Positions 1 through 8,589 of a DNA stretch of 64,000 bases are shown piece by piece. The stretch comes from Roseateles sp. YR242 (GTDB lineage: Bacteria; Pseudomonadota; Gammaproteobacteria; Burkholderiales; Burkholderiaceae_C). The stretch lies in assembly GCF_900109745.1 (NCBI RefSeq), contig NZ_FOAV01000019.1:1-64000 (forward strand), given 5' to 3'. The notes below the pieces were generated by a model. That model was not told where the DNA came from. It saw nothing but the letters and a program-made list of their open reading frames with translations, and ran no database searches. Positions within the stretch are counted from its first letter, which is position 1, and every line of letters begins with the position of its first letter. A program made the position numbers and the translations under genes.

Positions 1-245
1 GAGGGGGCTGAAGGGCCACCTTGGGGCGGCCCGGCGGTGGCCCTCTGCGCATACCAGAGCCCCGCTTGAACGGCGCTGCGCGCGTTCAAGCGACTCGATG
101 CATAGAGGAGCAGTGGTGGGGACGTGAGCCCCAGGCTGTTCGGGCCTAGGGGCAGTCCAAGGAGCCTATGTCCGTGTCCACGAGGACAGCAGCCGCCAGA
201 ATTCTCCTCTGCAGCCACAGAGGCACAGCGAAAACACGTGCCAAT
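1..245. other. Intergenic start of window with two strong hairpins
   Basis: No coding region is supported here. Two inverted repeats are visible: a 9-bp stem at 12-20/36-44 with a 15-base loop, and a perfect 10-bp stem at 63-72/83-92 with a 10-base loop. Neither is followed by a T run, so they are not typical intrinsic terminators. A motif at 97-111 (GATGCATAGAGGAGC) recurs with changes at 1543-1554 and 1565-1579. Confidence 0.4.
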
Positions 246-1142
246 TCATTTTGATGTTGTGGCAAGGTCACCCCACCGCTGCTGTCGAATTTTCGCCTCA
301 ATCTCAAGAGAAAGGGCCTCGACTTCCTGCCATTGATCCTGCGTTAGGTCATCGCTGTTTGGGCAATTAAGCAATATTGCACACTGATAAAGGCTACGAA
401 CTCCACCATCCGGTGATTCACCCAGGAACTTGCCGTATAAATCTTCGGCAATAGCCTGAGTCAGTTTTTTGTTCTCACTAATCCGTGAAGGCAAAAGCTT
501 AGGTAGGTTGGTCTCTAACCACCCATCCAACCCAATCGGGAAAGCCTCTGGATTCGCCAGAACAGTGGTTTCCCATTGATTTGGAGACGTTCCATCCGAC
601 ACTTTAGGGCCACGCCGGAACTTCATAGATACGCCGTCGATGACAACGCGCTTCTCCCGAATGTCATCCATATAGGCGTCACTGCTGCCGGATCGACAGA
701 AAGCTGCCAACCTCTGGCGGGCTGCGTCAACTTCTACCATCAACCGCTTTTGCCGGTTGGGGTTGCTTTCGACCACTGCGGCCGTTTCTATGTCCATCGG
801 CGTCGTCGGCAAAACTCCACAAAAGCTAGCTATTCGAAGTGCGGCATGCCGAAACTCGGAATCGGGGAAGTTTCTTGCAGCATCGTAGATCTCCCCCAGA
901 TTGTCGTTAACAGCCATCGAATTCCAGCCTGATGGAACCTTCCTGTTAACGGAAGATTCTGCGGTACGTAGGCTTGGACCGGATGGTTGCGGAGAAGTCA
1001 CCAGCGTGTGGCCTCGCTCGGAGCGGTCGGCGAGGCGCACCGCATTGTGCTCAATGGAAGTCATATAAATGACGAGCGCAAAGAAAGAGGCTGCAACGCC
1101 ACAGATGCCAATCCACCTCCAGCCCCCAAGAGACATGCGCAC
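246..1142 (-). CDS. Unrecognised protein with N-terminal membrane anchor
   Basis: This 298-residue protein has one hydrophobic segment at about residues 8-27 after a short basic start, which suggests a signal anchor or uncleaved signal with the rest outside the cytoplasm. The rest is soluble, with Trp/Arg-rich stretches and four cysteines, and shows no motif I recognise. Base composition and codon use are clearly less GC-rich than the genes after 1.7 kb, which suggests a recent acquisition or accessory gene. It has no operon partner: upstream lies a 525-bp stretch without a gene, downstream the window edge. Coding status rests on its length, the plausible N-terminus and the lack of a better frame. 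Function is unknown. Confidence 0.7.
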   Translation of the reverse strand: MRMSLGGWRWIGICGVAASFFALVIYMTSIEHNAVRLADRSERGHTLVTSPQPSGPSLRTAESSVNRKVPSGWNSMAVNDNLGEIYDAARNFPDSEFRHAALRIASFCGVLPTTPMDIETAAVVESNPNRQKRLMVEVDAARQRLAAFCRSGSSDAYMDDIREKRVVIDGVSMKFRRGPKVSDGTSPNQWETTVLANPEAFPIGLDGWLETNLPKLLPSRISENKKLTQAIAEDLYGKFLGESPDGGVRSLYQCAILLNCPNSDDLTQDQWQEVEALSLEIEAKIRQQRWGDLATTSK

Positions 1143-1667
1143 ACTCCGGTCTATTGATAGATTTTAGTGACCGATGCGTAGATGATCCTCACATGAAGTT
1201 TTGGGGGAGGTGATGAGCTCAAGAACGCCAGGCAATCCGCAGATCGGTGAAGATCGATCTGCGCTATGTTCCGAAGCGGGCAACCCCTGTGAGTGCTGAT
1301 GTGGAGAAAGCGGCGCTTTTGCAGGCGTTGGCAACTGCCCCGGGAGTTATGGTTACAGTGCTCATCGGACGGATTCTGAGTCGCCCGGCCGCCATTGCGG
1401 CCACGTCGCCACGACTTGCTGAGACGCTTTCCGTTCGCGCGACTCGCCATCCAGCCCCGTGAGTCCCATGTTGGCGATGAACTGGTCCAGCAAATCTCTG
1501 TCGATCTCCCAGCGATGTGCGGTGGCCGTTGAGATGCGGCCCGCATAGAGGAGCGGTACGACTAGATGCATGGAGGAGCCTTGGCGAAAGGCTCCTCCTC
1601 GATCCACTATCCGCCGAACAGGCCAAGGACCTTGCATGTCCCGGGCGGCTCGTTGGGTCAGGTTGGG
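1143..1667. other. Gene-poor stretch with no supported CDS
   Basis: Several overlapping open frames of 70-130 codons occur on both strands, but none has a good ribosome binding site, a recognisable motif or a coherent start. Two variants of the motif seen near 97-111 lie at 1543-1554 and 1565-1579, so the 246-1142 gene is bracketed by related short sequences. A tandem 10-bp repeat (GTTGGGTCAG) lies at 1652-1671, beside the stop codon of the next gene. It may be decayed coding DNA, but I cannot name a source. Confidence 0.35.
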
Positions 1668-3569
1668 TCAGGCCGCTGCGGCCCAGGCTTCTGAGACGGT
1701 TTCGGGGACGGGGCGCAGGTGCGGTTGGGTGATGACGCTGATGCGGCCCTTGCCCTTGCGCTTGACCGTGTACATGGCTTCATCAGCCGCACGCAAGACA
1801 TCACGCCCAATGTCCGCCCCAGTGCCAATAACAGCACCAATGCTGGCGTTGACCGACACCGTCTCGCCCGAATCCAGCTGGATCCGGCGCTGAATCGAGA
1901 AGAGCACACGCTGAAGCAGTTGCTCCGCATCGGCAACACGGTTGACACCAGGCAACAGGATGGCGAACTCGTCACCCCCCATGCGCGCCACCACATCCTT
2001 GCTGCGCACCAGATCCTGCAGGCGTTGCCCCACCTGCTTGAGCACCTCGTCACCCGCCTCGTGGCCATGCTGGTCATTGACCGGCTTGAATCCATCCAGG
2101 TCCAGATAACACAGCGCATATCCCTCGCCCGTCCGGCGCGAGGCCTGGATGGCATCACCCAGGCGGTCTTCCAGCACCCGGCGATTGGGCAGGTTGGTCA
2201 ACGCATCACGCGTGGCCTGCTGCTGCGCCACTTCCTCACTCATCTTGAGGCTGTCAATGTCAACCAGCATCCACAGCGATTCCGAGTCCGACAACACCGA
2301 GCCACTCACGTCCACCCAGAATGCACTGCCGTCCTTGCGGCGCATGCGCAGCTGAGTCCGATAGGGATCCCCGCCACGGATGGCCGCCGAACCCTCTTTG
2401 ACCACACGCAGGTGATCCTCATCCGACAGGTAGAGCAGTCGCGAATCACGTTCCCGCAATTCACCGGCCTCATAACCAAACATGCGCTCCAGCGCCGGAT
2501 TGCACCAGGCCGCCCGGCCACCACGCACACGCACCATGCCGATCAGGTAGTTCTGGAGCATGACCTCCTGCTCCTGCGCCAGTTGCGCCAACGCCTGCCG
2601 GGAACGGTGTTCGCCGCGCAGATGCCAATGGATCAACCACGAGCAACAAGCCACCGCCAGCGCCACCAGCGCGGCCAGCATGGATTGCTGCCAGACCTGC
2701 CGCCACCAGGACACCAGATAGTCCTCGCTGCTCATGCCAGTGAACACCGTGACCGGATAACCGGCGATATGCCGATAAGCCGTGACCCGCTCCACGTTGT
2801 CCAACGCCACGCGAGTCAGGTAGACCCCGTGCTGCGCATTCTTCGCCAGATTCTTCAGCAGCTCTTGCGACAGGTTGCGCGCACCAAATCCACGCGTGCT
2901 GCCAGGCTCGCTCGCCGAATAACGAGCGATCAGGTTGAGCCCATCCGTGCGCAGGGACACCGCACCGGAACGCCCCAATGCCAGCTGACTGAAACGGTTC
3001 ACGAAGTGCTGGGAATTGACGGCCGCATACACCACACCGGCAAATTGCCCATCATGGTTCATCAGGCGGCGGGCCAGCACGATGCTCCATGCACCAGTGG
3101 TTCGGCCCTGCAAAGGCTCCGAGATCACCATGTCGGCACTCATCATCGCCTGGCTGAAATAGGGGCGGTCGGCCACGTTGTGCGCCTTCTCGTCCTTCGA
3201 GAAGCCCGCAATCACATTGCCGTAGATATCCGTGATGCGCAACGAAGCGACCTGCGGCAGCAGGCTGCGCTGCTCCTCGATGATGCGAACCAGCGACTCC
3301 TCGTGGTCCTTCGATGCACGCGCGCTGTGAAAACGCAAGGCAATGGTGGAGAGCGCGTTGTCCGCGTTACGCAGCTCGGCACTGACCTCGACGCTCAGGC
3401 TCTGGGCCAGGTTGTCCGCAGTATCACGGGCACGCGCTTCCTCGGACTGGAGATGCGAGCGCAGACTGAACGTGGTCATGGCCACCAGGGCAGCCACCAC
3501 CAGCACATTGCCCATCACCAGCCACATCGTCATGCGGCCCGGACGTTGTTGGATCAGTCGTCGAATCAT
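1668..3569 (-). CDS. Diguanylate cyclase with Cache, PAS and GGDEF domains
   Basis: A membrane-bound sensor that should make cyclic di-GMP from two GTP. A first membrane segment (about 12-34) is followed by a periplasmic region of about 240 residues with double-Cache character, a second membrane segment (about 293-315), a PAS domain (about 335-450) and a C-terminal GGDEF domain. The active-site motif is canonical GGDEF (about 528-532), with an RxxD inhibitory site (RSKD) five residues before it, so product inhibition is expected. ATG at 3569 is preferred because GGGAG lies about 8 bases upstream. A TTG at 3599 would give 10 more residues and overlap the stop of the upstream receiver gene. The two genes are probably co-transcribed, so the receiver and the cyclase likely act in one signalling route. 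Confidence 0.92.
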   Translation of the reverse strand: MIRRLIQQRPGRMTMWLVMGNVLVVAALVAMTTFSLRSHLQSEEARARDTADNLAQSLSVEVSAELRNADNALSTIALRFHSARASKDHEESLVRIIEEQRSLLPQVASLRITDIYGNVIAGFSKDEKAHNVADRPYFSQAMMSADMVISEPLQGRTTGAWSIVLARRLMNHDGQFAGVVYAAVNSQHFVNRFSQLALGRSGAVSLRTDGLNLIARYSASEPGSTRGFGARNLSQELLKNLAKNAQHGVYLTRVALDNVERVTAYRHIAGYPVTVFTGMSSEDYLVSWWRQVWQQSMLAALVALAVACCSWLIHWHLRGEHRSRQALAQLAQEQEVMLQNYLIGMVRVRGGRAAWCNPALERMFGYEAGELRERDSRLLYLSDEDHLRVVKEGSAAIRGGDPYRTQLRMRRKDGSAFWVDVSGSVLSDSESLWMLVDIDSLKMSEEVAQQQATRDALTNLPNRRVLEDRLGDAIQASRRTGEGYALCYLDLDGFKPVNDQHGHEAGDEVLKQVGQRLQDLVRSKDVVARMGGDEFAILLPGVNRVADAEQLLQRVLFSIQRRIQLDSGETVSVNASIGAVIGTGADIGRDVLRAADEAMYTVKRKGKGRISVITQPHLRPVPETVSEAWAAAA

Positions 3570-3595
3570 GTGCCCGCTCCCTGCCCTCGCTGTGG

Positions 3596-4018
3596 TCAAC
3601 CGTTGACCACGGCGCGAGCACCATCCATATGGAACATCCAGCGGGAATTGGCAGCGCCGCCGCGCGCCAGTTCACGCAAGTCCACCATCAGCTGTTCAAA
3701 ATCAAAAGCCTTGTCGTAGAACCCGTCAGCGCCATGACGCTCGCATTGCGCCGCCACGGTGGCCCGGTCACTCGCGCTGAGCACGAAGACCTGTCCGCCA
3801 AACGAACGTTGACGGAGACGCTTGAGGACGGAGAAGCCGGATCCCGGCGCCAGATGAATGTCCAGCAGCACCACGTCAGGGGAGGTGGCCAACACGGCCT
3901 CCACCGCCTCGTCCTCGCTGGTGGCTTGCGCCACCACGGTCACGCCGGGTTCGTTTTCCGCACGGCGCACCAGAAGGCGACGTACTGGCAAAGAGTCTTC
4001 GACAACAGCGACTTTCAT
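3596..4018 (-). CDS. Single-domain response regulator receiver (CheY-like)
   Basis: A 140-residue stand-alone receiver domain with the acidic pair E7-D8, the phospho-acceptor D53 in a DVVLLDIHL context, a conserved Ser on beta-4 (VLSAS) and the switch Lys (YDK, about residue 103). No output domain follows, and the last 25 residues are an unconserved tail. It sits immediately upstream of the Cache/PAS/GGDEF gene in the same direction, about 27 bp from that gene's preferred ATG. It therefore probably works with the cyclase as a phosphorylation input or sink. No partner histidine kinase is adjacent. Confidence 0.88.
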   Translation of the reverse strand: MKVAVVEDSLPVRRLLVRRAENEPGVTVVAQATSEDEAVEAVLATSPDVVLLDIHLAPGSGFSVLKRLRQRSFGGQVFVLSASDRATVAAQCERHGADGFYDKAFDFEQLMVDLRELARGGAANSRWMFHMDGARAVVNG

Positions 4019-4250
4019 GACCGCAATGGTCGCGCTTCGCCCGGCCGCAGACCATGAGGCAGCCGCCGTTTACCGTGAGGTGGAGTTGCCGCGCGTTGGC
4101 GTAGGTGATCGGCGGACAAGCTTTTGAACAGGTCCGCGAGGCGCTCCCCCAATAGGGGGACGGGGGCCGAGGGGGATCCATCGGCCCGGGCCGCCGCCAG
4201 GGGAGGCGTGCGGCGATCAGTCCATTTCCGTGCCCCAAAGGGGCATCGGC

Positions 4251-4916
4251 TCAGGCGCCGGATGCCGGGCTGGGCGTGGCGGCCGGCGTGGGCGGCTTGA
4301 TCATGTCCCGTGCATACGACAAGCCAATGCCGTAGCCACCCGCGTGGGCTTCCACGATGGCCCTTGCCGCGTCGTAGGTCTCGTGGCGGGTCCAGTCTCG
4401 CTGGAGTTCCAGCAGGAACTGCAGCCAGCTGGTCATCTCCACACCCGCGTCGCGCAGGCGGTCCAGGGACAGACGGTGGCTTTCCACCGTCGCGCCTCCG
4501 CAGGCGTCGGCCACGCACAGGACGCGGTAACCGTCGCGCACGGCACTCAGCGCCGGGAAGCTCACGCAGGCCTCGGTGAGCAGGCCGGCGAGGATGATGG
4601 TCTTGCGACCCGTTGCCTGCACGGCTGAACGCACCGCGTCGTCTTCCCAGGCGTTCATCGAGCGCCGGTCGATCGGCTCGATGTCCGGCAGAGCCTGGCG
4701 CAGCACGGCGAAGGTCGGTCCGCTGTACACCTTGGTGGCGGAAGTGCTCAGGATCAGCGGAATGGAGAAGGCGCTCGCCGTACGGCCCAACGCCAACAGG
4801 TTGTTCAGCAACAGTTGGCGGTCGGTGGACTGCACCGCGAAGGCCAGGCCAGGTTGCGGGTCCACGAGCAGGACGCAGCAGTCTTGCGGCGTCAGAAGGG
4901 AGGTCGAAGTGGTCAT
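4251..4916 (-). CDS. Isochorismatase-family cysteine hydrolase
   Basis: A 221-residue cytosolic hydrolase of the isochorismatase/nicotinamidase superfamily, nearest in layout to the YcaC subgroup. D19 (VDPQ) and the nucleophile C117 (LTEAC) match the usual catalytic Asp and Cys. The third member, normally Lys, is not assigned with certainty: K62 or the Arg pair near 84 lie in the expected region. The core ends near 190 and is followed by a short Pro/Ala-rich tail. It is transcribed alone, with 232 bp to the receiver gene downstream. The substrate cannot be read from the sequence; amide hydrolysis is only the family default. Confidence 0.85.
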   Translation of the reverse strand: MTTSTSLLTPQDCCVLLVDPQPGLAFAVQSTDRQLLLNNLLALGRTASAFSIPLILSTSATKVYSGPTFAVLRQALPDIEPIDRRSMNAWEDDAVRSAVQATGRKTIILAGLLTEACVSFPALSAVRDGYRVLCVADACGGATVESHRLSLDRLRDAGVEMTSWLQFLLELQRDWTRHETYDAARAIVEAHAGGYGIGLSYARDMIKPPTPAATPSPASGA

Positions 4917-5203
4917 GAACGGCCTATGGGGGGAAGGACGGGGCCGGCACGGATCGCCCGCGCCTGCGGGCCTCCATCATCCGGGGCGGGGCTGGCGGCG
5001 GCCTGCTCCAATCGGGGGAGGCCGGGCGTTCCAGGGTGGGTGATCAGCCTCGCGGCCCGCCTCTATACTGCGCCGCGATCCGCCGACCGTGGGCACGGCG
5101 GTTCAGGTCCCACAGCCGCCTCCAGCGGCCGCCGGCGGTCTCTTTCGTTCCCTCAAGGAAAGGCGTGGATGGCGAAAGCGTGTCCGCAGAGGTTGGGCCA
5201 AGG

Positions 5204-5863
5204 ATGAGCGGCGCGGGGCTTCCAGCGCCGTCCCGGTCCCGCATGGGCATCGGTCTTCTGGCCGCTGCCTTGATCCAGGGCGCCTGGTGGGGCTTGCTGC
5301 GGCTGGAGCGGCCGCGGCAGCACATCGGGAACACGGTCACCGAGATCCGGCTGCTGCCCTTGCCGCCGGACCCGCGTGTGGCCAAGCCGCCGCCGCGTGA
5401 CGGCCGGCCCACTCGTGCGCCGGTTCCACCGGTCACCGTTCTGGCACCGCCCGCGCTGACGCCTGCCCCTCAGCGCACGACCAGCCTGCTTCCCGACGCC
5501 GCCAGCATCGACGCCCCTGCATCACCGACCACCGCGGCACCAGCACCCGGCCAAGCGGGCACCGCCAGCACACTGCGGCTGACCCTGCCGCCCCGCGCCG
5601 CGTCTTCTCCCCGCCCGGAATCGATGATGGACCAGGTGCGCAATGACCCCCGTGCGCACACCGAGGCGCGCACCATGGAACATCGGATGGCCGACGCCAT
5701 GGGCACGCTGCCGATCGTGGTCCAGTCCTCCACCAGCGGCACGGGCTCTACCGTGATCCAGCAGGGCAGCAAATGCACCCGTGTTTATGAGAACCGCATC
5801 AAGTCGCTTCATCCGATGGATGACAGACTGAAGGACGCGCCGTCGGTGGCGGGCAACTGCTGA
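5204..5863 (+). CDS. Proline-rich protein with single N-terminal membrane anchor
   Basis: About 219 residues from the ATG at 5204. A hydrophobic segment at about residues 16-32 is followed by a long Pro/Ala-rich linker (about 50-140) and a small C-terminal domain with two cysteines (one in a GSKCTR context, one as the last residue) that could form a disulphide. This layout resembles a periplasm-spanning anchor such as TonB-like proteins, but no TonB C-terminal motif is visible, so no function is assigned. GTG at 5180 or ATG at 5243 are alternative starts. It is the only plus-strand gene between flanking minus-strand genes and faces the metalloprotease terminator. Confidence 0.65.
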   Translation: MSGAGLPAPSRSRMGIGLLAAALIQGAWWGLLRLERPRQHIGNTVTEIRLLPLPPDPRVAKPPPRDGRPTRAPVPPVTVLAPPALTPAPQRTTSLLPDAASIDAPASPTTAAPAPGQAGTASTLRLTLPPRAASSPRPESMMDQVRNDPRAHTEARTMEHRMADAMGTLPIVVQSSTSGTGSTVIQQGSKCTRVYENRIKSLHPMDDRLKDAPSVAGNC

Positions 5864-5924
5864 GTTGTCCTCCGGATCGCGGAGCGATCAAGGTTGGAGC
5901 GTCTCGGCGGGCCAGATGGGGCAA

Positions 5925-5953
5925 AGAAAAAGCCCGATGCTTTCGCACCGGGC
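5925..5953 (-). terminator. Intrinsic terminator of the metalloprotease operon
   Basis: Read on the minus strand, a 9-bp stem (5945-5953 pairing with 5932-5940, one mismatch) with a GAAA loop runs into a T-rich tract. It lies about 45 bp past the stop codon at 6000. Confidence 0.8.
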
Positions 5954-5999
5954 CCTTGCATGGAATGGGGGGAATGGCCAGCTCACGCTGGCCGGGCCA

Positions 6000-7502
6000 T
6001 CACCAGCCGATGTCCTTCAGCAGCGGACGAGTCAGGTCCTTGGGCGGAACCAGAATGGTCGTCAGGTCGCTGTTGATGTTGGGTTCCATCAGCAGGTTGG
6101 GGAAGGCCGACACGTCCCAGTGAGAGACGGACGAGCCCGAGGCCAGCGTCGAAGGCGTGTAGAGCAGCGGACGGCCCAGCGCATCAGCACCCGCACGACG
6201 CGAGGCATCCACCGCCAGCGACGCCGAGACCAGCCCCGCGGCCTTGCGCGTACCGTAAGGCACTGCAGCGGCGACAGCAGCCTTCAGCGTCGCACCATCG
6301 GCCTGCGACACGCTGATGGTCGGGATGACCACCGTCGGATCCGAGCCACCCAGGCCAGGTGCCGCACCACCGGTGTTGTTGGCGATGATCACGCCAATGG
6401 CACCCGCGTTCTGCGCATTCTTCGCCTTGACGGCAAAGCCGCAAACCCCACGGTCGATGATGGCAACCTTGCCGGCAACAGCCGCTGCCGTGGCCGCGTC
6501 AAACGTCAGGCATCCGCCGCCATTGACCAGGTCCGTCGGCGTCACCGCCAGCGCACCCAACGACAGGCCCGTGGCCACCGACGGCCCGAAGGACGCGGTG
6601 TTGTAGGCGTAAAAGCCCGAGTACCCCGGCGCCGACGTGGCCGTCTTGAGCACCGGCAGCGAGGTCAACGTAGTGGCAGCACCCGCCACGGCTTGTGGGC
6701 CGATCCAGGCCAGGCCCAGCGCATTGGTGGTCGACACCCGGCGCTCGGCACTGGTCATGTTCAACCACGTCTTGCCAGCCGTGTTGTCGTACATGTACTG
6801 TTCCCAGACGCTGGGCAGGCCGCCGCTGGACTGGTAGGCCGTACCGTCCGCATTCAGCCGGTAGCCCACCGCGCTGGACACCGAGCCGGTGTAGACAGTC
6901 AGCACCGAGAAGCCCAGGCCGTGGCCCAGTTCATGCAGCAGGGTTTCAACGAAGTTCACCGCTGTGCCGGCGTTGCCGTCCACGCCCAGATAGAACGGGC
7001 TGCCGTCCAGGCAGTCGCTCTTGCCGAGGTTGACGTTGAACTGGGTCTTGATGTCGACGTTGCCGTAGCCGCTGCCGTCGTCCTCAATGCCGTCGGTCAG
7101 GTTGTAGCCCGCCAGCTTGTTGGCCAGCGCCTGGGGGTACCAGGTGCCGGGCTTCCCGTTGGGGAAGTCGTGCCAGATGTTCCAGGCGGAGGCACTGCCC
7201 AGCGTGGCGCTGCTGGCGGTGCAGGTCAGCGCTTCCCAGGCGGCATTCACCGTGATGGTGACGTCGCTGTCGAGCTGCGTTTCCCAGATGTCCGCCACGT
7301 AGCGGTAGACATAACGACGCTGTTCACCGAGCGTGGTGCCCGGGTTGCCGCCAACGGGCGCGACCGGCGTCGTGTCGTTGAAGCCCACGCCTGCGGGGTC
7401 CCGGCTCGTGACCACGATGGTGGCGGCCTGGGTGGCACCGGCGGCGCACAGGGCGGCCAGCAGGCTGGCGCGCAAAGCGAAAGTCTTGATGCTCTTGTCC
7501 AT
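6000..7502 (-). CDS. Secreted zinc metalloprotease with inserted PA domain
   Basis: A 500-residue exported protein with a signal peptide (about 1-27, ending ATQA-A). The zinc site is HELGH at 190-194 followed by GLGF. A protease-associated (PA) domain (about 330-430, with CGFAVKAKNAQNAGAIG) comes next. A C-terminal SHWD and an LMEP segment are positioned like the third zinc ligand and Met-turn of leishmanolysin/metzincin-type proteases, so the PA domain appears inserted inside the catalytic domain. ATG at 7502 is used; the longer frame has no signal peptide. It lies 5 bp after the small secreted protein gene and is the last gene of a three-gene operon. It should degrade or process extracellular or surface protein. 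A C-terminal sorting signal is absent, so release into the medium is likely. Confidence 0.85.
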   Translation of the reverse strand: MDKSIKTFALRASLLAALCAAGATQAATIVVTSRDPAGVGFNDTTPVAPVGGNPGTTLGEQRRYVYRYVADIWETQLDSDVTITVNAAWEALTCTASSATLGSASAWNIWHDFPNGKPGTWYPQALANKLAGYNLTDGIEDDGSGYGNVDIKTQFNVNLGKSDCLDGSPFYLGVDGNAGTAVNFVETLLHELGHGLGFSVLTVYTGSVSSAVGYRLNADGTAYQSSGGLPSVWEQYMYDNTAGKTWLNMTSAERRVSTTNALGLAWIGPQAVAGAATTLTSLPVLKTATSAPGYSGFYAYNTASFGPSVATGLSLGALAVTPTDLVNGGGCLTFDAATAAAVAGKVAIIDRGVCGFAVKAKNAQNAGAIGVIIANNTGGAAPGLGGSDPTVVIPTISVSQADGATLKAAVAAAVPYGTRKAAGLVSASLAVDASRRAGADALGRPLLYTPSTLASGSSVSHWDVSAFPNLLMEPNINSDLTTILVPPKDLTRPLLKDIGW

Positions 7503-7507
7503 GGTGC

Positions 7508-7918
7508 TCACTTGGTCGGGAGTTCGGACTTGGTGAAGACGCCCTTGGTGACGGCAGCGTCGGCTTCTTCCTTGGTGGCGAAGCACAGCTCTTCGAGCTT
7601 GCCGTCGGGGCGGCGCACCATCACGGAGTAGGACGTCATGTCGTCGGTCAGGCGCACGCCGGTGGCGCCATTGGGATGGCGCTTGACCTGGGGCGTGGCG
7701 GCCACGGCACTCAATGCCACCGAGCGCTTCGCAGCGCGCAGCGATTGCAGCGAGGCGCGTTCCTCGTTGGTGGCCGCGCGCAGCTTGCCGGTCTCGGCAT
7801 CACGCACCACCACCAGGGCGTCCTGGGCAGCTTCGCTGACAGGCAGGCTGCCTTCGGCAGCCGAAGCGGCCAGCGGCAGCAGGGCCGCGACGGTCAGGGT
7901 CAGGGTTCGGATCAACAT
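7508..7918 (-). CDS. Small secreted protein of the PEP-CTERM/protease operon
   Basis: 136 residues with a clear signal peptide (about 1-20, LPLAASAAE). The ATG at 7918 is fixed by AAGGAG 8 bases upstream. The mature part is charged, with one Cys, and ends in a compact stretch (YSVMVRRPDGKLEELCF) resembling a small beta domain. It sits between the PEP-CTERM protein and the metalloprotease, 5 bp from the latter. It could be an inhibitor, chaperone-like partner or substrate of the protease, but this is inference from position only; I do not recognise a family. Confidence 0.75.
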   Translation of the reverse strand: MLIRTLTLTVAALLPLAASAAEGSLPVSEAAQDALVVVRDAETGKLRAATNEERASLQSLRAAKRSVALSAVAATPQVKRHPNGATGVRLTDDMTSYSVMVRRPDGKLEELCFATKEEADAAVTKGVFTKSELPTK

Positions 7919-7944
7919 CTGTAGCTCCTTGTGCAACGGGACGC

Positions 7945-8589
7945 TCAACGCGCCTGACGGCGGCGGCGCACGGCCACCAGGCCGATCAGGCCCAGGCCAG
8001 CCAGGGCAAAGCTGCCCGGTTCCGGCACCGCGGTCACCGCCAGGTTGTCCACGCCCACGTAGTTGGAGAGGTCGGCGCTGCCCACATATTCAATGGCGAA
8101 GCGAGCGGTCGTGCCTGCGCCCAGGCCGGCCAGGCTCAGCGTGTACTGGCTCCAGTCGCCAGTCACCGTCACCTGCGTGTCCAGCACCAGGCTGGAAGGG
8201 TTGCCGGCGGCGTCCACCAGGCCGAAGGCCAGTTGGTCGTAATAGCCGTCGATGATGTCGGCCTTGGCCCAGAAGGTGATAACCAGGTTCTCGGCAGTGG
8301 AGAACACTGGGGTGATCAGCCAACTGGCCAGGCTGCCCCCTGCGGCGGCGTTGTTGAAGTTGCTGCTGATGTAGGAGTTGCCGGCACCGCTCAGCGCGGT
8401 GAACACCGTCTCGTCTCCTTGCACCCAGGGCGAGGTCAGGCCGGCCGGTGTGTTCAGGTTGAGGATCTGCCACCCGGAGGAGGTCAGGTTGGCGACGTTG
8501 TCGAATCCCTCGCTGATGAGGGTGGCGTCGGCGTGCGCGGATGCCATTGCACCCACCAGCGCCAATGCCGCGCAGGCTTGCTTGAACAT
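7945..8589 (-). CDS. PEP-CTERM sorting-domain surface protein
   Basis: 214 residues from the ATG at 8589, chosen because AAGGA lies 9 bases upstream and a signal peptide (1-20, ASAHA-D) follows at once. The middle (about 25-185) is a beta-rich jelly-roll-like domain of the choice-of-anchor type (SWLITPVFS, then VITFWAKA, then VGVDNLAVT). The C-terminus has VPEPGSFAL, a hydrophobic helix and RRRRQAR, the tripartite PEP-CTERM signal cut by an exosortase. No exosortase (EpsH/XrtA) gene lies in this window. It is first in an operon with the small secreted protein and the metalloprotease. Confidence 0.9.
   Translation of the reverse strand: MFKQACAALALVGAMASAHADATLISEGFDNVANLTSSGWQILNLNTPAGLTSPWVQGDETVFTALSGAGNSYISSNFNNAAAGGSLASWLITPVFSTAENLVITFWAKADIIDGYYDQLAFGLVDAAGNPSSLVLDTQVTVTGDWSQYTLSLAGLGAGTTARFAIEYVGSADLSNYVGVDNLAVTAVPEPGSFALAGLGLIGLVAVRRRRQAR

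Noticed and set aside
1362..1637. Possible small minus-strand gene in the gap before the first cyclase
   Set aside because: No ribosome binding site, no known motif and overlapping frames of equal quality; left as unsupported.
1719..3719. Long plus-strand open frame (over 600 codons) opposite the first diguanylate cyclase
   Set aside because: It is antisense to a gene with clear Cache, PAS and GGDEF domains. Its product is His/Arg/Gln-rich with no motif, as expected from high-GC antisense frames.
5036..5203. N-terminal extension of the proline-rich anchored protein
   Set aside because: The extension is Arg-rich with no signal or domain; the ATG at 5204 leads directly into the hydrophobic anchor.
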